From Cyathus striatus (Eukaryota; Basidiomycota; Agaricomycetes; Agaricales; Nidulariaceae): a stretch of 64,000 bases of DNA. The DNA lies in NCBI GenBank assembly GCA_025738555.1, contig JAOVFP010000009.1, positions 4,154,001-4,218,000 on the forward strand. The letters run 5' to 3'. The notes beneath the pieces were generated by a model, which did no database searches, was not told where the DNA came from, and saw only the letters and a list, made by a program, of their open reading frames with translations. The position numbers and the translations under genes were made by a program. This document shows, piece by piece, positions 10,782 to 22,999 of this stretch; the first letter of the stretch is position 1; the number at the start of each line of letters is the position of its first letter.

Positions 10782-11236
10782 CGCATTTCTTTGTAGTCTA
10801 CTTTTTCCAATTTTCATATAAACTGACAAATCGAAAAAACAAAATGAAAAAACAAAAACAAAAAAAAATAAAAAATAAAAAATAAAAAATAAAAAATCTC
10901 TTTCCGCTATAATTTCTAATACCGAATAGCTGTTTATTTCTCTCTCTTAGCTCCTACTTTTATCTCACATTCTCGACTCAGTCTTTTTCTTGCTTACACT
11001 ACGATTACTTTCTCTTTCTTCGCGTCTGCTCATCGTTACGTGCGCAATACAAGTGTTTTAGCGGTGTCGAGGAGCATCGTATTATGGATGCTACCTCCCC
11101 ACGCGCTGCTCCTAACTCTTGGTGTGAGAGTGTTTTCGATTGGCGTGATAGTGGCTGCACTGGCGCATCTTTATCTGGACAATATCCCGGATTCGGCAGC
11201 ATCCCCGTTTAGCGTGCACCGGAACCGCATGCCTCG
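10782..11236. other. DIRS 3' region with A-rich tract
   Basis: No gene is seen. Bases 10843-10900 are an A-rich tract containing four or five AAAAAAT units. The rest is probably 3' non-coding DNA of the retroelement, but its end was not located. Confidence 0.45.
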
Positions 11237-11249
11237 CTTCTTCGTCTTC

Positions 11250-11524
11250 TTTTTTTTTTTTTTTTTGTGGAACCTTGTGATTTAACACAGGACAGTTTCT
11301 GTTCAACAAGGTTGAATTCCGTGTCCGGTTTGTTATATTTTAAATATAACGAAGTGCTGACCCGTGTAGGCCTAAGAGTAAGAGGTAGCGGCAGAAACCA
11401 GCCAGTGTCTAAAGTGTTGCTGGTTGGGTGTGGGGGGCGGGGAATTGAACCCTCAGTCTCCTGGGATCGGACCAGAAGTAGGCACATGGAACCGCTAGGC
11501 CATTGCGCCCCCCCAAAAATCAAC
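11250..11524 (-). mobile_element. tRNA-derived SINE with poly(A) tail and 13-bp TSD
   Basis: Read on the minus strand it starts with a GGGGGGGCGC acceptor-like arm. An A box TGGCCTAGCGG follows (positions 11492-11502), then a B box inside GGGTTCAATTCCC (11440-11452), then CGCCCCCC, which can re-form the acceptor stem. The body contains a palindromic TTATATTTTAAATATAA word and ends in a run of about 17 A (T on the + strand, 11250-11266). Both sides carry the direct repeat CTTCTTCGTCTTC (11237-11249 and 11525-11537). Together these define a LINE-mobilised SINE. The D- and variable-arm spacing suggests a Leu/Ser-type tRNA ancestor, which is an inference. Confidence 0.9.
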
Positions 11525-11539
11525 CTTCTTCGTCTTCTT

Positions 11540-14500
11540 CGTTACAGATGATGATCGGTACTTTGTACACCGAAATTCGTTTTTGTTATAACTTCGTCAA
11601 TCGTTCATGTACTTACGTATAACTTTGTACATACGTTTTCCGAGAATTATACTAAAACATACTTAAATTTCACGTCACTACGACAAGAACTAAGGGAGAT
11701 ATTTATGTTTTATTGGTTTTGATGTTCTGTGAACCACTATTCGGATGTACAGTGTCACGCTGTGTGACACATCATGTACTATTTTGGGGGATGAGAAGGA
11801 GATCTTGCTGTTTTCACAGTAAACACATAAACTTTCAGGAATAAAGTGATATGTGCGTGCATTTAAAGTATGTACGAGTCCCGTTGCTTTGAATGACGCA
11901 ATCTCTTCATTCATTTGCTATCGTGAATAAGACATTGCCTCGACATTTGGCATGAATATAGTGAGTGTAGCCAGTTCACCATATATGTCTGTTTTATCTA
12001 ACGTAAACATCTTGCGCAAGATCAGAGATACGTGCTCAAAGCCTCGACGTTAGCTTGGACATTGTGTTATATGGCGGAATGAGATATATATGTTGTTTCT
12101 TTACGTGTTTATGAACTCCAAAATAGACGTTCTCAAATTGGATAGTCTAGTAAGTTTTCAGCTATGAGAATCCAGTCTCACACACATTACTGTTGCACAG
12201 CGCAATTTGTGAGGTACTTAAGCTTACGCCGACTCAGGCTGAAAGCAGGAAATTGCTTGTTTCGTACTCAAGTCCATAATAATAGAACCAGTCAGCGTTT
12301 CAAATTGAGGTCATACAAGAGACAACCAAAATCCCTCCAATCCATAGAGGCATCCATGCAATCCACACATGTTCCATTTTCAAATTATTACTAACAACAT
12401 GCCCATCCAATTTCTTGGTCTATTCAGGCGCCGCCCATATCACTCACGAGCAATTTATTGAATATTGATATGCTTTGCTAGTAGCACACTAACTCAACTA
12501 TCGTAGTTCTAACTAACAGGGACTAAGTCGACTATACAAGCCGAAATTATCAACTCATTGGATGATGTGAAGCGCAAAATTATCCATTACACACAGGTAA
12601 GTAACTAACGACCTCACTCAATTATACCAACCATTGAGCTTGTCGATACGAGAGAACCGTAGGTATCAGTTTTTTGTGTAGTATATGAAGGCCGAGCTTG
12701 CAAAGCGGGATGTGTTATTTTGCCACCGAAATGAATCTACGTCGAAGTGAATAGTATGAAGAGCGAGAAGGAGGAGTGTACTAAGATTAATTAAAATCCA
12801 GAGCGCAGGTAGAAGAGAATGCGAAAGGGAAGGAGTTCCATGCGGCGAGGAGGATTAATTTCCCTGGCAGCCTGCCATGAATACATGAATAGTCATTCCA
12901 CAACAGACTTGCAACGTACCATTAAACACAGCGCCACGTATCCCCATCTCTCTCTCGCTGTTTCACACGCCTATCCTCGACGACTTTGTAGAAATAACGT
13001 ATTCCTTAAATTAATGAGATACTGCCATAGCACTGGACGACACAGTGAGAAGCGATACGAAACACCATTTACTCGGCCATCGTTTACGATTTGTAACGTC
13101 TTTGAAACCAACCGGGACCTACAGTGTTTGAGTGCTCATCTGTACACCTGGAATTGATCTTCAGATATCTCAGTATATATACACTTTTCTTGCACTGTAC
13201 TTGTTCTGACTGGTAAAATGACATATAAGGCTCACTCTATACAAGTTTAAAGCTATTATGTGACGAGGAAAATGATGCAGAGCTATTTCTTTGAAATCAT
13301 GTCAAAATTGGCCTAACCCGTCAATTGTACACCCTCGCTTAACCGTGGGAAGCCGCGCCGAACGCCAGCGCTAAACAACGCTCAGTTTACCCTTCCCCTT
13401 GTCCACAGGCTTCCACAGAGCTCAGGCCTCGAGATTTCTATGACTATTTACCTTGGGAATAATTCTGAGGCATTCTTCTGTAAAATAAATGCAAGTAATG
13501 CAAACATTTTGGTGTAGAATGGTGTGTAGGAAGTCATCTACGTTTTCCAATATTTTGTAATGTTGGTGGTTTTCTGTTCTTGGTTGGTTCTTGAGTGATT
13601 TTCTTGCCAAGAGTGCGGTGATATGCTTGGGGTTGAGGAGACGTTCACTGTGAGGTTGGGATACCACAATGTATGCTACTAGGATAGTAGCAATGTATAC
13701 ACGTATGAAGACTCGGACTTGTTTGAAGAGAGATGTTGTACGCTTCGCTGGGAATCTTGTATGTGCTTGATTTATTCTCATTTTGTGGTTGCAGGAGGCT
13801 GATGTCACGGTTTTTTCGGCGAACAGTTGTACTTGTCAACAAGTATGAATTTATACAACATTCAATATACATGGCTCATGTCGAAGATTTTGCTTGGGAT
13901 TGTGTCGTGGTTGGTGTTTGATGTTGAAGCAAGCGGGAGGGCGCAAGGGGGTTAGTAATAGGTCTTGAGCTTTGTTATGATATATGATTCTCTATTAATT
14001 ATGTTTGCCTTCGTATCCCTCACTCCCTCACTTAGTATAGTATACTACTACTCTACTATGCATATGCCCCTACTTTTTACTTATTCTACGCATCACTGGA
14101 ACTATCTTGCATACACATGAATCATATCGAAGTCTGGCGATGGTAGTAGAATCATCTAGATACATTACACGAGGCTACTTGGTATTTTGTATAAATACTC
14201 GATTAACTCACCGTAAATATCATCCTTTTTGCCAACAATATTTCAAACCTTCGTATTGAGACTACTAAGTCTAAATCAACGTATAGAATAAACACAGATC
14301 CGCTCTGTTTATTCTATAAGACCGCTATAAGACGTTACCGACTCGCTCTAACGCTTATTGAGGGAAAGATCACCTGACCTTTCCTCTAGTGGTCAACACG
14401 GTTAAACCACGTTGGCTTAGGGAATCTTAACACACTCTAGACTAAACTAAACGAACGCTCACCCTACCCAACACCCCTTCAATAACAGATTCAATCATTA

Positions 14501-15940
14501 TATTAAAGGTGAGTAGCCATACACTAACGTATACACTAACATATATATTCAAGGGAATACACCAACGATTATAGTTCTTCACGAACCATAACAAGCTTGA
14601 GTTTGCGCTAGTGGGTACTGTCTCTTTGTTCGACTGCCTTTCTTTTCGTTCTAGTCATGCTTGTTGTTCACCGTTCCAACTCTCCCATTGTCCTCCTTTT
14701 TCTTGAAATTCAACTGCATCTCCCACCCTTACTTTCCTCCTCCTGCCTCTCCTGCCTTCTCATCTCACTCCCCCCCAGGCTTTTCCACTGTCATTTTATT
14801 ATTAACCAACTCTACCACAGAAATAGATATTCAAAGATGGTCCTTAGACTGCTCATCTTCCACCTCATCTTCTCAAGCTTTATCTTCAAAGCTGTCCATC
14901 GAACTTGATGCATTCTTTAGGGTGGGAACCGATTAGTGAGTCTTTTCCCTTTCTTGGTTTAGTTCAATGGAGTTCGAGGTGTCGGCGGCTGGGATGCTTT
15001 TGCGTGTGTGAGGGATGCACTCGGAGAGTTGGACCCTCGCTTTTACCTTTTATTCGATAGGTGAATATGGAAGTGCTGTGGGATTGGAGATCCTGGTGTC
15101 AGAATATGATCGTTTCGATAATAGCCTTCGCTTTCAAGGATAATGCACGAGGTGACCAGGGGCAGCATCTAATACAGCCTTATAGTAATACTTCAGGTTG
15201 ATGCTTCTCAACTTTGCTGAACGTAGCGCTAGCGTGTACTGTGTCTTTTGAGGATCGTCAAGACAGTTCAGAGAGTGATTCATTCAAACAAGGAACTTCA
15301 ACTGAGCCTCTCTGATACTCGTGTTCCTAAACCACATGCCCTGCTTGTGTAGACGGCAGTGCCCTCTTCTCTCTTGTGTCCTCGTAGAAATGAATTAATT
15401 CAATGATACATATCTGTGCTGAGATGGTGTGGCACTACAGTAGTTGAGTCCCATCTCACTGCGAGTCGTATTGGATCGCTTTATTGAGACCTTTGGATTG
15501 CTATGCAACATGATGGTAACTTTATATGTACCCATACGATTTACATGACAAGAATAATGATTTTGTGTTGCAATTGCTTTACGCATCAGCTCCTACTACC
15601 GCATATGTCCTCGACATACCGAATCAATCGACTACAAACTGATATGCGGACTAGGAATTATCGATATCTTTGAAGCCCTCAGGAAAAAAATTGATGATTC
15701 GACCGCGGTAGAAATTATGTTACAACATGAAAACAGCTATGTAATGACCGACACGCCAGCCTTCCGACAGTCTCCTTAAAACGTGCTCCTGTCGAAAACT
15801 ATAGTATCTTCTCCTTAAGCTATGTTCGCACTACCGATTTTTTCTTATCTCTGTATCTCAGATTATAATAAATCGGTATTTCTTGTATCAGAAGATCAGG
15901 GAATAGCGACTATCATAATTAATGTACATTGTAGCGTTAT
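11540..15940. other. Gene-poor region, nothing recognised
   Basis: Many short open frames are present on both strands but none shows a known motif, a consistent exon series or a convincing length. The stretch 14360-14500 has a different, GC-richer texture and could be an old element end. A perfect short inverted repeat is listed separately at 14282-14318. Confidence 0.4.
14282..14318. repeat. Perfect 13-bp inverted repeat
   Basis: TATAGAATAAACA and its exact reverse complement TGTTTATTCTATA are separated by 11 bases. It could be the TIR pair of a tiny MITE relic or a plain hairpin. No flanking duplication or gene context gives it a role. Confidence 0.7.
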
Positions 15941-15942
15941 AA

Positions 15943-17599
15943 TTAGTTAATTATAACAGTATTTCTGCCATACCCATGCGTAACTGTTATCTCTAATGCT
16001 GATTGGCGTACCAAATTGGAGTGGATAAAATCTCGAAGTGTATCATGCTCGTCAGGTGGTAAACTCCAGGAATAGTGTATATTCACTGTTTGAAGGTAAC
16101 TGAAATCCTCAAAGATAGTGGTGGAAAGTTCTTCTGGTTGAGGAAGTCGAGTCTTAAGCATAGTAATCAGCTTATCGACAATTCCTCTTGGACCCCACGG
16201 TACTTGCAAGTTCAATATTTCCAATCGTGGAAATATGGTATCGGAAGAATACCGCGGCGGTAAGGTTGAAGCATTATCATTAACTTGCGCTTCATATTTT
16301 TCTTGTCAACCAGCGAAGATTTTCAGTGATATTTTGTTGCTCGCTCATCTCCAAAAACTTTACGTTCATTAACTCTGGAATTTTGCACCACTCGTTTAAG
16401 GAGATTGTGCATAGTACCAAGTTATCCAAGACAAATCCTGATCGCTGACAAAAGTTTATAACCTCCGGTGTGTGATCTATAATGTTCCAAGAAGGATGAC
16501 ATAGCAAATGCAATGTTTTAAGATTGGGCAACGTAAATGCCGAGAGTAGATTCAACATCTGATAGGTGCTATCAAATAAAACTCGTATTGTGTATACCTG
16601 TACTTGTGGTATAATGATAGGTTGATTTTCAGGCGCGTTGGTAACCCCACAGAAGGTGAGAGAGACAAGACTCCGCATGCGTTTGAACAACGTGGAAAGT
16701 TCATGAGGTTCGAATACGCAGTTGATAGATACCAGATCGGTGATTTGGGACCAAGGGAGACCAACCAAGTTTTCCAATGGGTTTCGAATATGTTCTATAT
16801 GGATATCTGTGAGTTTTGGAGCTGTCTTGAATGAAATAGTCCAGTCATCTCTAGCACTATAACTGTTCAGAAATAACGTTCTCAGCGAGGTGAGTGACAT
16901 GTGCTCTTGGATATGATGAAAGATTGCTTCGAGGGTGTCAATTCTCGCGTGGATCATCTCCCATCGGTGCGCACATCACGCAAATAACTGCCTGCATTGA
17001 GTGTCCATGTTTCCTGGAGTTGATAGATTGAAATAGATTCGCAACGGTGTTTCTGCCGATCTTTGTATGCATAACTCTGCAAGACGGCTCATTGTCTTAT
17101 CAGGTCCATGAATATAACTACTGACGACCATCTTTTCCCAAATTGAAGGTGAGGAAAGTATTACAGAACGCCAGTGAAATGAAACGCTAAATAAATCTCG
17201 AATTATCTTCAGCGGAACTGGATTAGGGATCCGACTGTTAATCTCGTACAGATCTACATTTTCATCGGCAGAGTCACGACAGAGAAGAAAGATTTTAGTT
17301 AATAGCTCAACTGGAAGCTTTCGGATTGGTGCAAGGAGACTGCGGTGATATGTAGCAAAACGGTGAAGCTCGTCGCGCTGAGATTGAAGTGCTGCTAAAG
17401 ATTCCTGAAGTTTGCGGATCTCTTCATCGAGTTGGATCACATCCGATACTGCTTGTGAAACGATGTTCTGTGTCGATACGTATTTCTCCCCAATAAGAAA
17501 GCCATTGTTTCGTAAACCGACGAGAGTATCTCTGAGATTTGGTATGATAAACTGTGGACCGCTTGGACCATTACAGGATAGGCATTTTTCATACGGCAC
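15943..17599 (-). pseudogene. F-box/LRR-like protein, pseudogene copy 1
   Basis: Reading from 17599 down: a Cys-x2-Cys start (KCLSCNG), a coiled coil (LDEEIRKLQESLAALQSQRD), an F-box-like helix (LLAPIRKLPVELLTKIFLLC), then leucine-rich segments (LTSLRTLFLNSY, LPNLKTLHLLC). Such proteins are expected to act as SCF ubiquitin-ligase adaptors. Compared with its paralogue at 27.3 kb, an Arg codon CGA is TGA at 16974-16976, and a 1-base deletion near 16290 shifts the frame before the last 100 or so residues (16224-15943). The frame begins at a GTG directly after CAG, so the true start probably lies in an upstream exon not located here. Confidence 0.82.
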
Positions 17600-17937
17600 A
17601 CTGTTTTGTTTGAATATTAATGTAGCTCGTGAGCTGCTTTCTGTTCAACTGAAAGAGACACACATACGTTACGCATTTATCTGAAAAAATAGCAGTGTCC
17701 TGAGTCAAGTTATCCATCGGTGGATAGAGACACACAAGATAGGTGTATCCGTTGAGACCCTTGATCGATTGCGATGACCTGGACAAAGAATGCAAAGGAT
17801 TATGTATTCCCTATTCGATTTCCGCGTATGTATGTGTATTTATAGTTGCACAGGCATTACAAGCAACTACGGCGGTTGAACTACCCTACATTCTAGCATA
17901 ACTCAAGCTTGGTCCACAAACTCTCACTATTATTAAC
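17600..17937. other. Upstream of the F-box pseudogene, no gene seen
   Basis: Probably the promoter and first-exon area of the F-box gene. The TATTTATAG word near 17840 could be a promoter element, but nothing confirms it. The last 8 bases (17930-17937, TTATTAAC) are the left target duplication of the neighbouring hAT element. Confidence 0.4.
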
Positions 17938-18164
17938 CAGCGTTGTCATTGACGGGGTCTGACCCCGTCCGTCAAGAGGGTCCGAGTCAATGATTGACGG
18001 TCGATAGGTCAATCACTGACTGGTCAATGGAAGAGGCCGAATTATATTACTAAGCAACGGACCGAGCGTTAAATGTGGCGTCGCTCGGCGCTCTAATTCC
18101 TGGGTCATGAAAGGTGTGGGAACGATTTTACTATAGACCCTTGCGTAGTGTTGCTGCGAGGTGA

Positions 18165-18245
18165 GGTGAGGTCGTTCCAAGGTCTCGGCTATTTCACCTC
18201 AAGGTAGCTTGAGGTATTACCAAGGTACCTTGGTAACCAACGTCG
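18165..18245. repeat. hAT left subterminal repeats
   Basis: Clustered variants of CACCTCAAGGTAGCTTGAGG and CCAAGGTACCTTGG, together with GAGGTGAGGTGAGG. The same words recur at the other end of the element. In hAT elements, repeats in this position are commonly transposase-binding sites. Confidence 0.7.
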
Positions 18246-18394
18246 TCTGACTAATACAACATAATGCCGTGTGAGATTAGGTGTAGTTAGTGTGCATTAA
18301 CATTAATTGTATATACAACTCCTGGAATAAGTCAATTAAAGATTCAAACTTATCTACTTCCCCGCCGTGATCATTCCCTCTATAATAGATGAGA

Positions 18395-18720
18395 CATTGT
18401 CAATAACTGTGCCACATTCTGCTTCGGTTACCAGAGACAATTAAGGCGACGACCTTCTCTTTCGTATTTGAGTCTGAACACAATCGACGATGGCCATCAG
18501 TTTCTTTTCTTGAGGAAAATACATGTTCACATGGAACTGCACAGGCTTGAGTAGGAAGAATATCAATGGTGATGCGATAGAGTATGGGGAACTCGAATTT
18601 TCGACTCGAAGACATTGCCATTCATAAAAGATTGACCAGAGGCTCAGAAATTCCAGAATAGAGTAATTACTTGCCGAAAATAAAAACAACGAGATCCAGT
18701 TCTTCTATTTCCTCCACATC
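18395..18720 (-). pseudogene. hAT transposase C-terminal dimerisation fragment
   Basis: The minus frame at about 18621-18420 reads FPILYRITIDILPTQACAVP followed by CEHVFSSRKETDGHRR. This matches the hAT family dimerisation region (PxLxxxAxDxLxxxASSxPxERxFSxxK). The segment upstream (18720-18620) continues the same protein in other frames, so it is frameshifted. No N-terminal BED or DDE part could be followed. Confidence 0.8.
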
Positions 18721-19345
18721 CATAATAATCCCTGTCGATATCCACCAATTTAGCTCTTCTTCGACAGTGGCAATGTTTTGAGTCATCAACTATGCTTCCG
18801 TCATTTGAATAGAATCAGAAGGAACAACTTCGAGTGCTGGGAGGTGAACTGCTCAGTTTTAAACTACTTGATGATAGAGTCCTGAGTCCTGGCAAGCGTA
18901 TTCGGTTTTGCATGACCACGTGTTTGTGCCTGTGCCGCTCGAGATGGTATATCAACCTTACGTCGTCCTATTTACAAGTGCTGGTGCTTTAATTACCATG
19001 GTACACATAGCTCGCTGGTATTTTAAGATCTATGGACAAAATATTTGTTACTTCTATATAGTTTACAACTGTAAAATACTTACGATATCATGTAATTGTC
19101 GCATGACCTCCAACTTCTCGTCTTATAGATTGCATGGCTACTCAAGGTACTTAAGTTGAAAACAGTAGTATAGGCCAAGTGACTAGTAGTAATATAACGA
19201 AGAGATAATATTTAAGCAGTGGGAGCTACATAGCGCGAGTAGTGAACTAAACAGAGACGAGCACGTACGAAAGTCGCGTCAATACACGGTTGAACGCGTC
19301 GACCTCCGTCAGGTGACCGGCATGAGGGAAATGATAATTGTTGAT

Positions 19346-19465
19346 ATTTGGTCCTTCACCTCAAGGTCCAGCTTGATCTCGGCGTTTCCAAGGTACCTTG
19401 AGGCGCCACAATTTCCTTTTTGAGCACCTCAAGGTACCTTGACCTTGAAGACAACTCACCTTGCG
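19346..19465. repeat. hAT right subterminal repeats
   Basis: Three or four copies of CACCTCAAGGTACCTTGA-type words, the counterpart of the cluster at 18.2 kb. The core CAAGGTACCTTG is a perfect palindrome. Confidence 0.7.
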
Positions 19466-19792
19466 GCAACACTACCCTTGCGACCCCGTCAATACGTTTG
19501 ACGGACCCGTCTATAGGTCAGATGGTGCATGACATAATCAGACCATTCGGACCTCCATTGACTGACCACGCCAACACTGTTATTAACCAACGACACCGAA
19601 CTCCTACAAGCATTCTAGAACGCAAAACCAATTAGATTCGTTGTACTACTAATCGCAAACAAAAAAAAACCGTAAAAATCATAATACACAATTCTGCCTC
19701 CTTCCCTTCAAGTATGAAGTAACTACTAGTTTTATATAGTTCGTAATATAACCCAAATCCAACACCACGCATGAATTCTACTCCTCTACCTT

Positions 19793-22700
19793 CAATTCGA
19801 CTGCTGTTGTCGGTCCAACGCCCTCTTTTCCCTAGCCTCCTTAATCTCTGCCGCCAAAATCAAATCTGGATCACGACCTTTCACTTCAGGTAGAAGAAGG
19901 GTGAATACAGCGCCAGCAATACAGCAGCCTACAAAGACTACAAACGAGAGTCAGGATCACGTCATAGGTGCAGCAAGATAACAGAGGGGGGTAGAAGACA
20001 ACTACCACGCGATCCAGCGAACAATGTAGGGGACAAACAAGAAAAAGGAAAGTGACGTACTCCATAGAACAGCAGGTGTTCCGATATCCTTTGTCAACGT
20101 GTTGAACACTAACGCGCTGATGATCGCACCGGCCTTACCGGATGCGGCGGATATACCATGCGCAAACGCCCTGAATCGGGTCGGGAACACTGTAAAAGAG
20201 GAGTGGCGTCAGCAATGTTATGGACAACCGGATGGAAGGGGGCAGGGTGGAGCAACGGTATAAGAGGGAGATGGTGTGCCGAAGCGAGTGCGCGGAGGTA
20301 GAAGACAACACCGAGGCGGAGCAGATAGGGACGTACCTTCAGCGGGGTAACAGTACGTAGTGGTGTTCGCGCCAAAGTTGAAGAAGAACTGTAGGAGGGC
20401 GAAGCAGACGATGAAGGCGGGTTTGCTTAGCGATGTGAATTTGCCGGCGAGGATGCCCACTGTGAGAACGCGTCAGCGAGCGAGCATAAGGAAGTGGAGA
20501 GAAAGAAGGAAAAGGGTACGTAAGGAGAAATGGAGGTATGAGAACGGATCGAAAGGTGTAGGAAGCGCGGAGACGAAGGAGGATCGGTAGCGAAGGGAGA
20601 GCCGGAAAGAAAGGAAGGGGAACCGAAGCAAAGAGTGACGAGGGGTAGCAAAAGTAGAACGCTAGCGTCCAGCATAGACGGCAGCGCAAGCACAAAGCAA
20701 GGCCGGAAAGGAAGGGGTAGCGGAAGCACGCAATGAAGGGGTGGTAGCAGCGAAGCAAAGACAGAACGCTATCAGCCAGCGTAGGCGACAGCGCAAGCAA
20801 GAGCCAGAAAACCAAAAAGACAAAAAAGCACGTACAAAACAGCGCAGCACACAAAAATCCTTGAATCTGTATCCACTTCCTACCCAACTTCTCAATCAAC
20901 AGCACCGAAGCGTAGTACCCTATCAAAATCCCATCAGCACGGCTCACATACACGCAACGATAGCAAAAGGACATACCGGGTACAAACCCAAGGGCGGTGA
21001 TGATAATTCCACCTGTCGAAATCTTGAAGAGACGGTTCCAGGGGGTGCCTTCGGAGCCGTCGTACCCGATTTGTTGGAGGACGACGTTTTGGTTCAGGTT
21101 GATGCCGTAGAATCTGTTGGGTGGGTGTTAGTATTGATGTTAGACGAGGGAATGAAGAGAAAAGGGAAAGAAACGACGAGGGTAGAAGGTGGAAGAGGAG
21201 GGGGGGTACGAGGGAAGTATAGAAGAAAGATAGCTATGGGTGCAAACGCAAGAGGGATTGATGAGGGGTATGCGTAGCGTGGGTATGCCGAAGATCGACG
21301 AGGAGGGGAGAAAGGCAAGAGGGGTACGCAGGGGGTGGGGGAAGGGGAAGGAAACAACGAAAGGTGGAACGCAGCCAGGTATAGGTATCGGGAGGGCAGA
21401 AACGACAGAACAAAAAAGAAAAGAAACACTCACGCAATATCCAGTAAAAACCAACAAATGCATGTCCCAAGCAAAAGCTTCAAATGCCTCCACTCAGAGA
21501 AATACTTCAAAAACTCTCCCATATGCGCCTTCTTCCTCGCCAACTCCTCCGGGTCAGCCTTATCCTCATCAACCACCTCCTCGCTCGCCGAAGGCGATGA
21601 AGAAACCTCCTTCACCTCACCATCAGGACCGGAAGACTTTGACTTTTCCTCCTCCTCGCGCTGCTTCCGCTTCAACTCGTCGATTTCATCGAGTTCATGG
21701 CCGTCTTCAGAGTGAGTCTGGCGTTTTGACGCGATGAAGCGGGTGGATTCCGGGAGAGTGAGACGCTGGTACAGCGTACCGAAGGCAGGTATCAACGATA
21801 AACCCACTACGATTCTCCAAACTACCGCCCACGATCAGCCTCTCTCCTTACAAAACACAACCAAAAAACACGTACTTCCATCAACTTTACTCGTATTCGT
21901 ACCATCCTCCATGGTATGCTTATAGCACTCCAACACGATAATAGTAGCCAGGGAGCCAACGAGCGAGCCCCATCCCTGGTTAGAAAAGATATACGCGAGC
22001 ATGGTGCCTCGTTTGCGGAGGTTGGCGCGGTCGGAGGTGATAGAGGCGGACATGGGGTAGTCGCCGCCCACGCCGATACCGAGGACAATACGCCATATTG
22101 CGAGGTAGATGAGGCTGTGGTTGGGGGAGAGATGGCCAGTAGGGGTTGTGATGGTCATTATTGTCGCGAAGATGATTAGCATGAGTTCTTTGCCGTCTAC
22201 AGGAATGTCAGTACGGAAGAGAGGGTGAGGAGAGGGAAAGGGGACGCACAAACGGCTTTACGCCCGAGAGCGTCGGCCGCGTATCCTATTTCGACAGTCG
22301 ATGAGTAAATCGGGGCAGAAGGGACAAAAAAAAGCATACCAAACGCAAACTGTCCAATGACACTACCAATATTAGCACCCGCCTTGACAAAACCCTCCAA
22401 ATTAGCGGGCAAATGACCACCGCCATACAGCCTATACTGCAACATTGTCGCAACAGGCTACATTCCCCAAACCAGATCAACCACCAAAAATAGACAGAAA
22501 ATGCAAAAAAAAAAAACGCACGTTGATGATGAACAGATCGTATGCTGATTAGATTAGATTAGATTAGGTACGAAAATGGAAGGAAGGGGAAAGAAGCATA
22601 CCATCGAGGAAGAAGCCAACCTGTCAACGTGAAGTAGTTAGCATGGATATTTTTGGAGGGGAGAAGATGGGGTCAGGTGTAGATGCGCCGGGTGGATAGC

Positions 22701-22998
22701 CTTGACGATACGCGTAGCTAGACTACCTAGAGTCCAATTCAACTGTATCGATCCGTCGGTAGCCCGTCCAACCCTGCCAGCCAGCACAGCGCATCCACCT
22801 CCCCAACGAAAAACCAAGAAGAGAGACACTCACTCCAGCAATACCCAACAGCTTCACCTCAGTAACAGTCAACATGAAAGGCTGCCTATCACTCCTTTCG
22901 TACTCCTCCAAGCTTGACTTGTGCTGCTTGGCAGAACCACCATCTTCCGCAGGGGAAGCAACCTTCAAATTCGTATTCGCAGGCGTCGAATCAGACAT
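19793..22998 (-). CDS. PHO84: Inorganic phosphate transporter, PHO84 type (MFS)
   Basis: A proton-coupled phosphate symporter of the plasma membrane, assembled from about ten exons. The start is ATG 22996-22998 ([10 protein letters not shown]). Exon 1 ends at 22834 (LLGIAG). Microexons of 19 nt (22620-22602) and 23 nt (22544-22522) encode [14 protein letters not shown], the PHO84 first-helix motif. Later exons give [14 protein letters not shown] (MFS loop), [18 protein letters not shown] (PHO84 signature), an acidic central loop (about 21.54-21.70 kb), [45 protein letters not shown] and a C-terminus ending LDRQQQSN with the stop at 19793-19795. All introns are short GT-AG introns, and no break is evident. 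It is the only clearly intact host gene in the window. The exact exon count was not fully verified. Confidence 0.9.
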
Positions 22999-22999
22999 C

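Larger units (their letters stand above)
17938..19579 (-). mobile_element. hAT element, decayed, 8-bp TSD
   Basis: The 1642-bp element is bounded by perfect 8-bp direct repeats TTATTAAC (17930-17937 and 19580-19587). Its ends read CAGCGTTGTC (left) and, reverse-complemented, CAGTGTTGGC (right), the hAT-type CAGNGTTG terminus. A piece of hAT transposase lies inside on the minus strand. Subterminal CAAGGTACCTTG-type palindromes occur near both ends. Most of the transposase is missing or frameshifted, so the copy is non-autonomous. Confidence 0.92.

Noticed and set aside
12819..13157. A 112-residue + strand frame
   Set aside because: No recognisable motif, no neighbouring exons and a biased composition; within chance expectation for this region.
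20339..21500. Long frames on both strands within the PHO84 gene
   Set aside because: They are introns and antisense shadows of the transporter. The exon series with proper splice sites explains the region.
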